From positions 1 to 63,437 of the forward strand of contig JAFLRT010000002.1 in assembly GCA_022511295.1 (NCBI GenBank): a stretch of DNA of 63,437 nucleotides, given 5' to 3'. Numbering within the stretch: the stretch's first letter is position 1; the number at the start of each line of letters is the position of its first letter. Under the pieces are notes generated by a model. That model saw nothing but the letters and a program-made list of their open reading frames with translations. It was not told where the DNA came from and ran no database searches. Made by a program: the position numbers and the translations under genes. Of this stretch, positions 1 through 7,811 are shown piece after piece. This DNA is from Alistipes sp. (lineage in GTDB: Bacteria; Bacteroidota; Bacteroidia; Bacteroidales; Rikenellaceae).

Positions 1-438
1 CTTCTGCACCTCGGGCAGAGTAAATTCAACACAGTGGTCTTCATCGATCTTGATAAAATCACAGGCCGGCGAGAAAGCGTTGTAAGAGAAACTATTGCCC
101 TCTTTCTCCTTGAAATTATTAAAAGAGAATGAAGCCTGTTTGCCGTTATAGAGAACCGAACACTCGTCGGAGTCGTAGGTATCATATGTATCGGTTTGCT
201 CGTCGTACTCGATAAGTGTAAGCGTTTCGCCTTCGTTCTCCCACAATACGGGGTATTTGCCGTCGGTAAGTTGGCCAATCACGACACGTGTTTCATCATC
301 GTCGGATGTGGTATTGACTGTAAGGCGCTTGGTCCTTACAGGCGTGTCGGGGGTTAAGCCTTCGTCGTCTACATTGCTGCACGCAGTCGTAGCAAACAGC
401 GCAGCAATAAAAAGCAGGGGTTTGTAAATAGACTTCAT
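1..438 (-). CDS. Lipoprotein, fimbrillin/surface-lipoprotein-like (C-terminus outside window)
   Basis: Reverse-strand ATG at 438; reads MKSIYKPLLFIAALFATTACSNVDDEGLTPDTPVRTKRL..., a signal peptide with lipobox (TTAC); open to the window edge. Confidence 0.75.
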   Translation of the reverse strand, partial: MKSIYKPLLFIAALFATTACSNVDDEGLTPDTPVRTKRLTVNTTSDDDETRVVIGQLTDGKYPVLWENEGETLTLIEYDEQTDTYDTYDSDECSVLYNGKQASFSFNNFKEKEGNSFSYNAFSPACDFIKIDEDHCVEFTLPEVQK

Positions 439-446
439 AGTAATTA

Positions 447-706
447 TTGTGTTTTTGTGATTTATTGTCGGGGTTTTCGTCGTTTTCGTCGTTTTCGTCG
501 TTTTGGTTCGTTTGGTTCGTTTGGTTCGTTTTGGCGTTTTCGTTCTGTTTGGTTCTGTTTGGTCCGTTTTCGTCGTCTTGCCCGGTCTGTTTTGTTCTGT
601 TTGGTTCTGTTTTCGTCGTCTTGCCCGGTCCGTTTTGTTCTGTTTGGTCTGTTTGGTTCTGTTTGGCCCGTTTTCGTCGTCTTGCCCGGTCTGTTTTGTG
701 GCCCCT
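447..706. repeat. Low-complexity minisatellite (TTCGTCGTTT / TTTGGTTCG / TTTTCGTCGTCTTGCCCGGTCYGTTTTGT units)
   Basis: Three near-identical 29-bp copies of TTTTCGTCGTCTTGCCCGGTCYGTTTTGT begin near 567, 610 and 671, with shorter TTTTCGTCG and TTTGGTTCG repeats upstream. Confidence 0.85.
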
Positions 707-853
707 TTAGTAGGTTCCGTAGTCTGTTTCGGTTAGGTCGGGTATATCGATAGTGGAACTTAGCGCAAAACCGCGCTCGGTTACGACGTCGATAATCGCA
801 ACCTCGGGCGAGCGATAGTTATCGCAGATTGTTGCCGGTCTGTTGTAGTTCAT
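707..853 (-). CDS. Small protein (48 aa), of the type seen next to Bacteroidales surface lipoprotein genes
   Basis: Reverse-strand ATG at 853: MNYNRPATICDNYRSPEVAIIDVVTERGFALSSTIDIPDLTETDYGTY*. Compositionally protein-like and unlike the flanking repeats. Confidence 0.5.
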   Translation of the reverse strand: MNYNRPATICDNYRSPEVAIIDVVTERGFALSSTIDIPDLTETDYGTY

Positions 854-885
854 CTCTTTGTGATTTATGATTATATACGATGTAT

Positions 886-1115
886 GCCCCAAAAATGCGT
901 GCTTTCGCTGCGTTCGCTGCGTTCGTTGCGTTCGTTGCTTTCGCGCTGATTGCGGTCGCCGTCTTCGTGCCGGTTTTCGCGCCGACGTTGCTTGCCTCGG
1001 TTGTGTGTGCCGCCCCAAAAATGCGTGCTTTCGTTGCTTTTGCTGCGTTCGTTGCTTTCGCGCTGATTGTGGTCGCCGTCTTCGTGCCGGTTTTCACGCC
1101 GGTTTTCGCACCTGC
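886..1115. repeat. Two imperfect ~125-bp direct repeats (GCCCCAAAAATGCGTGCTTTCG...GTCGCCGTCTTCGTGCCGGTTTTC)
   Basis: Copy 1 starts about 886, copy 2 about 1012. Each contains a TGCGTTCGT subrepeat run and ends GCTTTCGCGCTGATTGYGGTCGCCGTCTTCGTGCCGGTTTTC. Confidence 0.85.
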
Positions 1116-1410
1116 CCAAAAAAATTGCGCCCCGTTGCCCGCGAGGGTCGGAGTGTTATGCGTGGGGTGTGTATAAAGGTCGGGAATTATATGCACTCGA
1201 GCGTCGTAAAACACTATTCCCGAGCGGATTCCGCTTTGAGCGAACATCTTGTGTTGGTACTTTGGGCTGAACACGATGCAAAATTACGTTTTTTTGACAT
1301 TGTGCCGGTTGATATTTTAATTTATTTTATTAACGAATTATTAACAATGCCGCGCGGCGTTATAAACACGCGCCCCGAGCGGATGTTGATAAGTGGGAGG
1401 GGGCAGGGGT

Positions 1411-1695
1411 GCCGCAAGCAACGCAATTACCAAATCCCGAGACGGCACGCCGCTAAAAACGTCAAAAAAAATGCATCGCGAAGCGATGTGCGCGCCGCAG
1501 GCAACACAATTACCAAATCCCAAGACGGCACGCCGCTAAAAACGTCAATAAATTGCATCGCGAAGCGATGTGCGCGCCGCAGGCAACACAATTCCAAATC
1601 CCAAGACGGCACGCCTCTAAAAAACGTCAATAAATTGCATCGCGAAGCGATGTGCGCGCCGCAGCCTCGCCCCGCAGAGGCGCGCTACGCACACC
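1411..1695. repeat. 82-bp tandem array containing the dispersed family-A palindrome
   Basis: GCATCGCGAAGCGATGTGCGCGCCGCAG starts at 1473, 1555 and 1637 (82-bp period). The shared linker is GCAACACAATTACCAAATCCCAAGACGGCACGCCGCTAAAAACGTCAA. A partial unit starts near 1411. Confidence 0.9.
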
Positions 1696-1714
1696 TCCGC
1701 AGTCTGCACCGCGC

Positions 1715-1806
1715 AAATCCCACAGTTCGCACCGCCCGCACCGTCCGCACCGCCCGCACCGCCCGCGCCGCCCGCGCCGCCTGCACCGCCCGCGCCGCCT
1801 GCACCC
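1715..1806. repeat. 9-bp-type GC-rich repeat (CCGCCCGCA)n
   Basis: Reads gcaccgcccgcaccgtccgcaccgcccgcaccgcccgcgccgcccgcgccgcctgcaccgcccgcgccgcctgcac. Confidence 0.85.
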
Positions 1807-1812
1807 CTAACA

Positions 1813-1848
1813 AACAAGGTCGGAACCCGTGAGGATTCCGACCTTGTT
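1813..1848. terminator. Intrinsic terminator hairpin downstream of the 1874-3346 lipoprotein
   Basis: Stem AACAAGGTCGGAA / TTCCGACCTTGTT with 10-nt loop. Confidence 0.8.
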
Positions 1849-1873
1849 ATATAAATATGCCGTCTCGCGGCGA

Positions 1874-3346
1874 TTACTCGATGAGTTGGTAGAACGATAT
1901 ATTGTAACTCCAACCGGTGGTGGGTCTAAGCATTGCCCATCCGCCATCCTGACCTATGCACAAGTACATCATATTTGAGGGATACTCGATGCGGAATGCG
2001 CCATCTGCCATATCTACCTTAAAGTGAGGTAGAGAGTTGTAAATCTTTACTGCCTGACTGCCGTCAGAGTATAGGTATAAGGACTCGTCATCGCGGAAAT
2101 CATAATGTGGACTACCGTACCCATTGTGCTGGGATACAATCCACGAGTACTCGGTCATATGCGTGCCGGTCATAACATCGCCCTCTATCGTTATGCCCAG
2201 CTCGCCAATCTCCAGGCAGGGTGCCGGGTATGAGTTGCTACCAACCTCCCCTTTGGTCATACCCAGATAGAGTGTGTTGCCGATAACATAGGTCTTGCCG
2301 TTAGTTGCCGTTGCCGCTATGACGAGGCGTTTGCCTACTGCTGCAGTGAACTGCGTCATGGATGTAAGCTTTCTGAAACTTGTAGGCAGGTTCGTTTGGT
2401 CGTCGCCGACGCCCTTGAAGTCTATGGTTGCCGTTGTGAATGTACCCGGCTCGAGGGTAAGGGTCTCGGTAACCTCCTTGGTGTAACTCTTGCCGCTCGA
2501 CGAATTAACGGTAACGGTGTAGCCGTCGATAACTGCCGGAAGCGAAGCGAAAAGCACCGTGAGATAGGGGCTGCTGCTGTCGTTCTTGTAGTTGAGCGCA
2601 TTTACGTTTATGGTCAGGTTGTCCGAACCGCTGCCACTGCTCTTGCTGCTGTCATCATAGTTGTAGAGATAGGTGCCTGCCAGAGTCTGGCCGTTCTTCG
2701 CCTGAATCGTTACGCTTGTAACATGGGCGTTGGCGGCCTGGTTGAGGTTCTGAATAAGCAGTGCGCCGTATGCGCCTACCTGCTTGAAGGGAAGACCTGT
2801 TGCTGTGGGCTGTGCCTCGTATGGGTTGGTTGTGGCAACCATAAGCATCGCGTTGGGGTCTACCGAATTGACGCTTGCGGTCTGGTTTGCCGGCATAGTC
2901 ATGCTCACCGATGACGAACCCGGCTCAAAACTGTTGAGAGCCGTATAGGGGTAGGCTGCCAAATATCTGAACGACTTTGCCTTCTCGTCTTCGGGAACAG
3001 ATATGGTGAAGAATGCCGTTTTGAGGTCCTGGCTGTGCGATGCTGCGGGAGTCTGTATGGCATTGCCCTTTGCAACCGAAGCGCTGCTGTTGTTCTTTAC
3101 CTCTGCAACTGCGATAACATCGCCGGGGCTCCATATTGCCATGTTGGAGTTTATCTGCGAGCGCGTTGCAACCGCACCGAAGGGGGCAGTAAGGTTGATT
3201 TTGATGTTTTCGGTCGAAGGACCGGGTCCGGGGGTGTCGCCATCTCCGTCGCCTTCTCCGCCTACAACGGTGGGACCATCATTCCCGCAACTTGCGATTG
3301 TCGCAGCGGCGAAGAACATAAGTGCAAATTTGAATACTCTTTTCAT
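1874..3346 (-). CDS. Fimbrillin-family-like lipoprotein
   Basis: 490 aa; MKRVFKFALMFFAAATIASCGNDG lipoprotein signal; ATRSQINSNMAIWSPGDVIAV and following segments typical of Mfa/fimbrillin-like proteins. Confidence 0.75.
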   Translation of the reverse strand: MKRVFKFALMFFAAATIASCGNDGPTVVGGEGDGDGDTPGPGPSTENIKINLTAPFGAVATRSQINSNMAIWSPGDVIAVAEVKNNSSASVAKGNAIQTPAASHSQDLKTAFFTISVPEDEKAKSFRYLAAYPYTALNSFEPGSSSVSMTMPANQTASVNSVDPNAMLMVATTNPYEAQPTATGLPFKQVGAYGALLIQNLNQAANAHVTSVTIQAKNGQTLAGTYLYNYDDSSKSSGSGSDNLTINVNALNYKNDSSSPYLTVLFASLPAVIDGYTVTVNSSSGKSYTKEVTETLTLEPGTFTTATIDFKGVGDDQTNLPTSFRKLTSMTQFTAAVGKRLVIAATATNGKTYVIGNTLYLGMTKGEVGSNSYPAPCLEIGELGITIEGDVMTGTHMTEYSWIVSQHNGYGSPHYDFRDDESLYLYSDGSQAVKIYNSLPHFKVDMADGAFRIEYPSNMMYLCIGQDGGWAMLRPTTGWSYNISFYQLIE

Positions 3347-3515
3347 GACTGTTAATAATATTTAGTTGGTTTTATCTGCTATTCAATCAGTTGCGCCGTC
3401 AATGCGCTTGCAATATTCTCAAATTCAGTGTTTTTAACAACATAAAGTGCTGTTGCTCAGCCTGTTAGTCTTTTCAAAGCGTCGCCACGCGCACAATATG
3501 CATATTATGCAAATG

Positions 3516-3523
3516 CAAATATA
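3516..3523 (-). promoter_or_regulatory. Bacteroidetes -7 box (TATATTTG) for the 1874-3346 gene
   Basis: TATATTTGC on the minus strand about 170 nt upstream of the ATG. Confidence 0.4.
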
Positions 3524-3613
3524 TGCAAAAAAGTTTAGATTGCAATATCCGAGCCTTCATTTTTTGATAGCGGCAGCCGTATTTTACCATCGCGCTTTTT
3601 TTGAATAATTTAT

Positions 3614-3621
3614 TATATTTG
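3614..3621 (+). promoter_or_regulatory. Bacteroidetes -7 box (TATATTTG) for fabD
   Basis: TATATTTGCACCGCAAAAC located 34 nt upstream of the fabD ATG. Confidence 0.5.
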
Positions 3622-3654
3622 CACCGCAAAACATATAAATAACAAAAGCAGAAT

Positions 3655-4536
3655 ATGAAACACGCCTATATTTTCCCAGGACAGGGGGCGCAGTTCCCCG
3701 GTATGGGCAAAGACCTCTATGAGACGGTGCCTGCCGCACGCGAGATGTTTGAGCAGGCCAATGAGATTCTCGGCTTCCGTATAACCGACATAATGTTCGG
3801 CGGCGATGCAGAGCAGTTGCGTCAGACCGCCGTAACTCAGCCGGCCGTATTCCTGCACTCGGTAATTATGGCCAAGGCGCTCGATATCGCTCCCGATGCT
3901 GTCGCGGGACACTCTTTGGGTGAGTTCTCGGCACTGGCGGCGGCAGGTGCGCTCTCCTTCGAGGATGCTCTGCGCCTTGTGTCGAAGCGTGCCGCTGCTA
4001 TGCAGCAGGCCTGCGAGGCTAATCCCGGAGGTATGGCCGCCATACTCGGTTTGGACGATGCCGTTGTCGAGGATGTATGCTCGCAAATCGACGGCGTAGT
4101 GGTTCCGGCCAACTACAACTGCCCCGGACAACTCGTTATCTCGGGTGCTGTCGAGGCAGTAAATGCCGCTTGCGAGGCTCTGAAGGCTGCCGGTGCGCGT
4201 CGTGCGCTCCCGCTGCCTGTTGGCGGTGCCTTCCACTCTCCGCTTATGGAGTCGGCCCGCACCGAACTTGCCGCTGCAATCGCCGCTGCTCCTTTCCGCG
4301 CGCCCGTGTGTCCCATATATCAGAATGTGGACGCCAAGCCCTACACCGACCCCGATACGATTCGCCAGAACCTTATCGCCCAACTCACGGCTCCCGTGCG
4401 CTGGACGCAGACGGTCAAGAATATGCTTGCCGACGGCGTGGACACCTTCACCGAACTCGGCCCCGGCACCGTGCTTCAGGGTCTCGTGAAGAAGGTCGAT
4501 GCCTCGGTTGCCGTAGAGTCGAAATCGGCTCTGTAA
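3655..4536 (+). CDS. fabD: Malonyl-CoA:ACP transacylase
   Basis: 293 aa; MKHAYIFPGQGAQFPGMGKDLYE; GHSLGEFSAL active-site serine motif. Confidence 0.95.
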   Translation: MKHAYIFPGQGAQFPGMGKDLYETVPAAREMFEQANEILGFRITDIMFGGDAEQLRQTAVTQPAVFLHSVIMAKALDIAPDAVAGHSLGEFSALAAAGALSFEDALRLVSKRAAAMQQACEANPGGMAAILGLDDAVVEDVCSQIDGVVVPANYNCPGQLVISGAVEAVNAACEALKAAGARRALPLPVGGAFHSPLMESARTELAAAIAAAPFRAPVCPIYQNVDAKPYTDPDTIRQNLIAQLTAPVRWTQTVKNMLADGVDTFTELGPGTVLQGLVKKVDASVAVESKSAL

Positions 4537-4577
4537 CCCTTTTTTGATACCGAAACAGGTCGGTAAAGAGGTGTTGA

Positions 4578-4609
4578 AACGGACGTCTGCGTGTTTGCAG
4601 ACGTCCGTT
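4578..4609. terminator. Terminator hairpin after fabD
   Basis: AACGGACGTCTGC / GCAGACGTCCGTT stem, 6-nt loop, followed by TATCTTTT. Confidence 0.8.
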
Positions 4610-4697
4610 ATCTTTTGACGTTGAGCGATTTCGTAAACAGTCGCAATATTATTAAAAAAATAGTTAACGCGCGCCTGCATTTTTTAGAAAAATGGAG

Positions 4698-4705
4698 TAT
4701 CTTTG
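4698..4705 (+). promoter_or_regulatory. -7 box (TATCTTTG) for the ROK regulator
   Basis: GGAGTATCTTTGTGCCC about 32 nt upstream of the ATG. Confidence 0.5.
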
Positions 4706-4736
4706 TGCCCGTAATTTATGATATACAAAATAAAAT

Positions 4737-5963
4737 ATGAACTCACTGACCGAATTCTTCAACAAAGCCACATCCGAAGGAAAAGGTATTTCTCACAAAA
4801 ATAACATTATCAAACGCAATATAATCGCCCATATGGCGCTCAACGGCGAGTGTACATTGGCCGAACTGACGCGTGAACTCCATATAAGCGTACCCACCAT
4901 AACCAAACTCGTGCAGGAGTTGGTCGATGAGGGCATAGTCAATGACCTCGGCAAAGTCGAGACGCAGGGCGGTCGCCGTCCCAATGTCTTCGGCCTGACG
5001 AACTCGACCATATATTTTGCCGGCATAAGTGTCGGACGCGACAATATGACATACGTCATCACCGACCTCCAGAATAATATACTCCTTGAGGTTAAGGATG
5101 ATACATTCGTGCTGAGCGACCGCACGCAGTGCCTTGAAAAAATCTGCTCCAATATCGAAAACTTTATCGCTACCTGCGGCGTAGACCGAGGCAAAATTCT
5201 GGGTATAGGTGTATGTATCGTAGGTCGCGTGAATCCCATTCAGGGACGCAGTTACAAGTATTTCACCTCGAGCGAGGAGTCGCTGCGCGATATTGTCGAA
5301 GAACGCACCGGCATCAAGGTGCTTCTGGAGAACGACACGCGTGCACGCTGCTATGCCGAGTACACCTGCGGCAAGTCCAAAGAGGACAGCAACGTCATAT
5401 ACCTGCACATGGGTCGCGGAGTGGCTATCGGTATCGTCATCGACGGCAAACTGTACTACGGAAAGAACGGTTTCGCAGGCGAGTTCGGACACATACCATT
5501 CTTCGACAATGAGAAGATATGCGCCTGCGGCAAAAAGGGCTGCCTCGAGACCGAGGTCTCGGGTATAGCCATCGAGGAGAAGATTTGCGACCTTATACGC
5601 AGCGGCGTAAATACTATTCTGCGTGATAAATACGACCGCAACGAGTCCATTCATATCAACGATATAATCACTGCCGCGCGCAACGACGACAATCTTTCGA
5701 TAGAACTCATCGAGGAGGCTGGCGAGAAGATGGGCAAGGCGGTAGCATTCCTTATCAATACCTTCAATCCCGAAACGGTTATCGTTGGCGGCAATCTGGC
5801 GGCTGCAGGCGACTATTTTATGCTGCCTCTCAAGTCTGCCACCAACAAATACTCGCTAAGTCTTGTATACAAGGATACCAAGTTTCGTCTCTCGAAGATG
5901 AGCGACAATGCCAACGCCTGGGGCGTGGCAATGCTTATCCGCAACCAGATTATAGGCCTCTGA
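4737..5963 (+). CDS. ROK-family transcriptional regulator/kinase-like protein
   Basis: 408 aa; N-terminal HTH (LAELTRELHISVPTITKLVQELVDEGIV); GEFGHIPFFDNEKICACGKKGCLETEVSG ROK zinc motif. Confidence 0.9.
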   Translation: MNSLTEFFNKATSEGKGISHKNNIIKRNIIAHMALNGECTLAELTRELHISVPTITKLVQELVDEGIVNDLGKVETQGGRRPNVFGLTNSTIYFAGISVGRDNMTYVITDLQNNILLEVKDDTFVLSDRTQCLEKICSNIENFIATCGVDRGKILGIGVCIVGRVNPIQGRSYKYFTSSEESLRDIVEERTGIKVLLENDTRARCYAEYTCGKSKEDSNVIYLHMGRGVAIGIVIDGKLYYGKNGFAGEFGHIPFFDNEKICACGKKGCLETEVSGIAIEEKICDLIRSGVNTILRDKYDRNESIHINDIITAARNDDNLSIELIEEAGEKMGKAVAFLINTFNPETVIVGGNLAAAGDYFMLPLKSATNKYSLSLVYKDTKFRLSKMSDNANAWGVAMLIRNQIIGL

Positions 5964-5988
5964 TGCCGTAAACGCCACCACGAAGAGT

Positions 5989-6507
5989 ATGCTTCTCCAA
6001 GGTAAGATATGCCGTCTGCGCGCCGTCGAACCCGACGACGCACGGACGATGTATGAGTGGGAGAACGACCCCGATGTATGGCGTGTCAGCGGAACGACGG
6101 CGCCCTATTCGCTCGATGCCCTGCTCGCGTTTATCGCCGAGCAGCAGCGCGGAATATATGCTTCGGGCGGTCTGCGGTTGATTATCGTTGCGCCGCAGGG
6201 CGAGGCTGTCGGGGCAGTCGATTTGTTCGATTTCGACCCGGTGAATCTGCGTGCCGGTGTTGGTGTTCTGGTCTATGGCGGCGAGAATCGCCGCAGGGGA
6301 TATGCCTCGGATGCGCTTGCCGTCGTTGAGGAGTATGCACGCGAGGTGCTGCATCTGCATCAGTTGTGGTGTGGCGTGGGTGCGGACAATGAAGCAAGCC
6401 TGGCTCTGTTTGAGAGGGCAGGCTATGAGATTTCGGGTCGCAGACGCGACTGGCAGCGCACTTCGGACGGCTTTGTCGATGAAGTCGTTATGCAGAAAAT
6501 TTTCTGA
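5989..6507 (+). CDS. GNAT-family N-acetyltransferase
   Basis: 172 aa; CRLRAVEPDDARTMYEWENDPDVW and GENRRRGYASDALAVVEEYA acetyl-CoA binding region. Confidence 0.88.
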   Translation: MLLQGKICRLRAVEPDDARTMYEWENDPDVWRVSGTTAPYSLDALLAFIAEQQRGIYASGGLRLIIVAPQGEAVGAVDLFDFDPVNLRAGVGVLVYGGENRRRGYASDALAVVEEYAREVLHLHQLWCGVGADNEASLALFERAGYEISGRRRDWQRTSDGFVDEVVMQKIF

Positions 6508-6528
6508 AGGGTTTAACCGGTACAAAAA

Positions 6529-6587
6529 GCATCGCGAAGCGATATGCGCGCCGCAGTCTCGCCACGCGGAGGCGCGCTATGCTCACC
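6529..6587 (+). repeat. Family-A REP-like element
   Basis: GCATCGCGAAGCGATATGCGCGCCGCAGTCTCGCCACGCGGAGGCGCGCTATGCTCACC; matches units at 1637, 18019-18062(-) and 24318-24367(-). Confidence 0.85.
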
Positions 6588-6623
6588 GCCGCAGCTGCGG
6601 CGCCCATTTTTTATATCATTACC

Positions 6624-6721
6624 TTAAATCCTTGCGGCTGGTTGTAAAATTACCTGCTGATTATTAAATCCTTGCAGCGGGTTGTAAAAATGCCTGCTGA
6701 TTATTAAATCCTTGCAGCGGG
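6624..6721. repeat. 40-bp tandem repeat, about 2.45 copies, containing the 3' end and stop codon of tsaD
   Basis: TTAAATCCTTGCRGCKGGTTGTAAAAWTRCCTGCTGATTA starts at 6624, 6664 and 6704; 6704-6706 is the reverse complement of the tsaD stop codon. Confidence 0.9.
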
Positions 6722-7717
6722 GGCGACGTCGAGTGTCGAGAACTCATTGTTCATATAGCGGTAGTACCCCGATAGGGCAATCATAGCCGCATTGTCGGTC
6801 GTGAACTTGAACTCCGGCAGGAATGTTCTCCAGCCGCGTTTCTCGCCCTCGGCGACTACTCTTTCGCGCAGTCCCGAGTTGGCCGATACGCCGCCGGCGA
6901 TGGCTATGTCGCGTATGCCCGTATCTTTCGATGCCCGTATAAGTTTGTCGAGCAGTATATCGACTATCGTCTTTTGCAGTGCCGCGCAGAGGTCAGCCTT
7001 GTTCTTCTCTATGAAATCGGCATCCTCGGCCACGCGGTCGCGCACGGTATACAGGAATGAGGTCTTAAGTCCCGAGAAGGAGTATCCGTAACCCTCGATG
7101 CGCGGTTTGGCGAAACGGAATGCCGAGGCGTCGCCCTCGTGTGCGAGTTTGTCTATTACCGGACCGCCCGGGTATGGCAGATTCATCACTTTGGCACATT
7201 TATCGAATGCTTCACCTGCTGCGTCGTCGATTGTGGAGCCTATGATTTGCATATCGTATGGCGAGTCGACGCGCACGATTTGGGTATGACCTCCGCTCAC
7301 GAGAAGACAGAGGAATGGGAATGCGGGATGAGGCAGCGTACGGTCTGGCAGGTCTATAAAGTGCGACATGATATGCCCTTGCAGGTGGTTCACCTCGACC
7401 ATAGGTATATTGTGGGATATGGACAGTCCCTTGGCGAACGATACGCCCACCATAAGCGAACCCAGCAGACCCGGACCGCGTGTGAATGCTATTGCGTCGA
7501 GTTTGTCGGGCGAGACACCTGCCTCTTTGAGGGCTGTGTCGATTACGGGGATAATATTCTGCTGATGTGCGCGCGAGGCGAGTTCGGGTATTACGCCGCC
7601 GTATTTGACGTGAACGCTCTGCGAAGCGATTACGTTTGAGAGCATTGTGGTATTGCGCAGTACGGCTGCCGAGGTGTCGTCGCACGAGGATTCTATGCCC
7701 AGAATTGTTATATCCAT
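6704..7717 (-). CDS. tsaD: tRNA N6-adenosine threonylcarbamoyltransferase
   Basis: 337 aa; MDITILGIESSCDDTSAAVL; VSGGHTQIV and AIAGGVSANSGLR motifs. Confidence 0.95.
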   Translation of the reverse strand: MDITILGIESSCDDTSAAVLRNTTMLSNVIASQSVHVKYGGVIPELASRAHQQNIIPVIDTALKEAGVSPDKLDAIAFTRGPGLLGSLMVGVSFAKGLSISHNIPMVEVNHLQGHIMSHFIDLPDRTLPHPAFPFLCLLVSGGHTQIVRVDSPYDMQIIGSTIDDAAGEAFDKCAKVMNLPYPGGPVIDKLAHEGDASAFRFAKPRIEGYGYSFSGLKTSFLYTVRDRVAEDADFIEKNKADLCAALQKTIVDILLDKLIRASKDTGIRDIAIAGGVSANSGLRERVVAEGEKRGWRTFLPEFKFTTDNAAMIALSGYYRYMNNEFSTLDVAPAARI

Positions 7718-7769
7718 AACGTAAATGCGGTTTTTTATGCTGTTTTATCTCGTTCTTTCGCGAATTATT

Positions 7770-7788
7770 CTTAACTTTGTAAGTTAAG
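7770..7788. promoter_or_regulatory. Palindrome CTTAACTT-TGT-AAGTTAAG overlapping a TAACTTTG -7 box, tsaD/tamB divergent region
   Basis: Perfect 8-bp inverted repeat read directly; TAnnTTTG lies within it. Confidence 0.55.
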
Positions 7789-7811
7789 AATGAAATGTTG
7801 ACAGTATTGCT

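Noticed and set aside
1411-1695. Possible CRISPR array (regular 82-bp spacing)
   Set aside because: The whole unit, including the linker, is conserved between copies. There are no unique spacers and no cas genes in the window.
447-1832. Several ORFs of 60-321 aa on both strands across 447-1832
   Set aside because: They are open in many frames only because of low-complexity repeats (Phe/Ser/Val or Arg/Thr/Ala-rich translations). Only the 707-853 minus ORF has non-repetitive protein-like sequence.
4743-5654. Long antisense ORFs opposite known genes (e.g. 303 aa opposite the ROK gene, 391 aa at 9606-10781 minus, 489 aa at 40705-42174 minus, 386 aa at 18283-19443)
   Set aside because: They mirror well-supported genes, have Tyr/His/Arg-rich compositions typical of antisense frames, and carry no recognisable domain.
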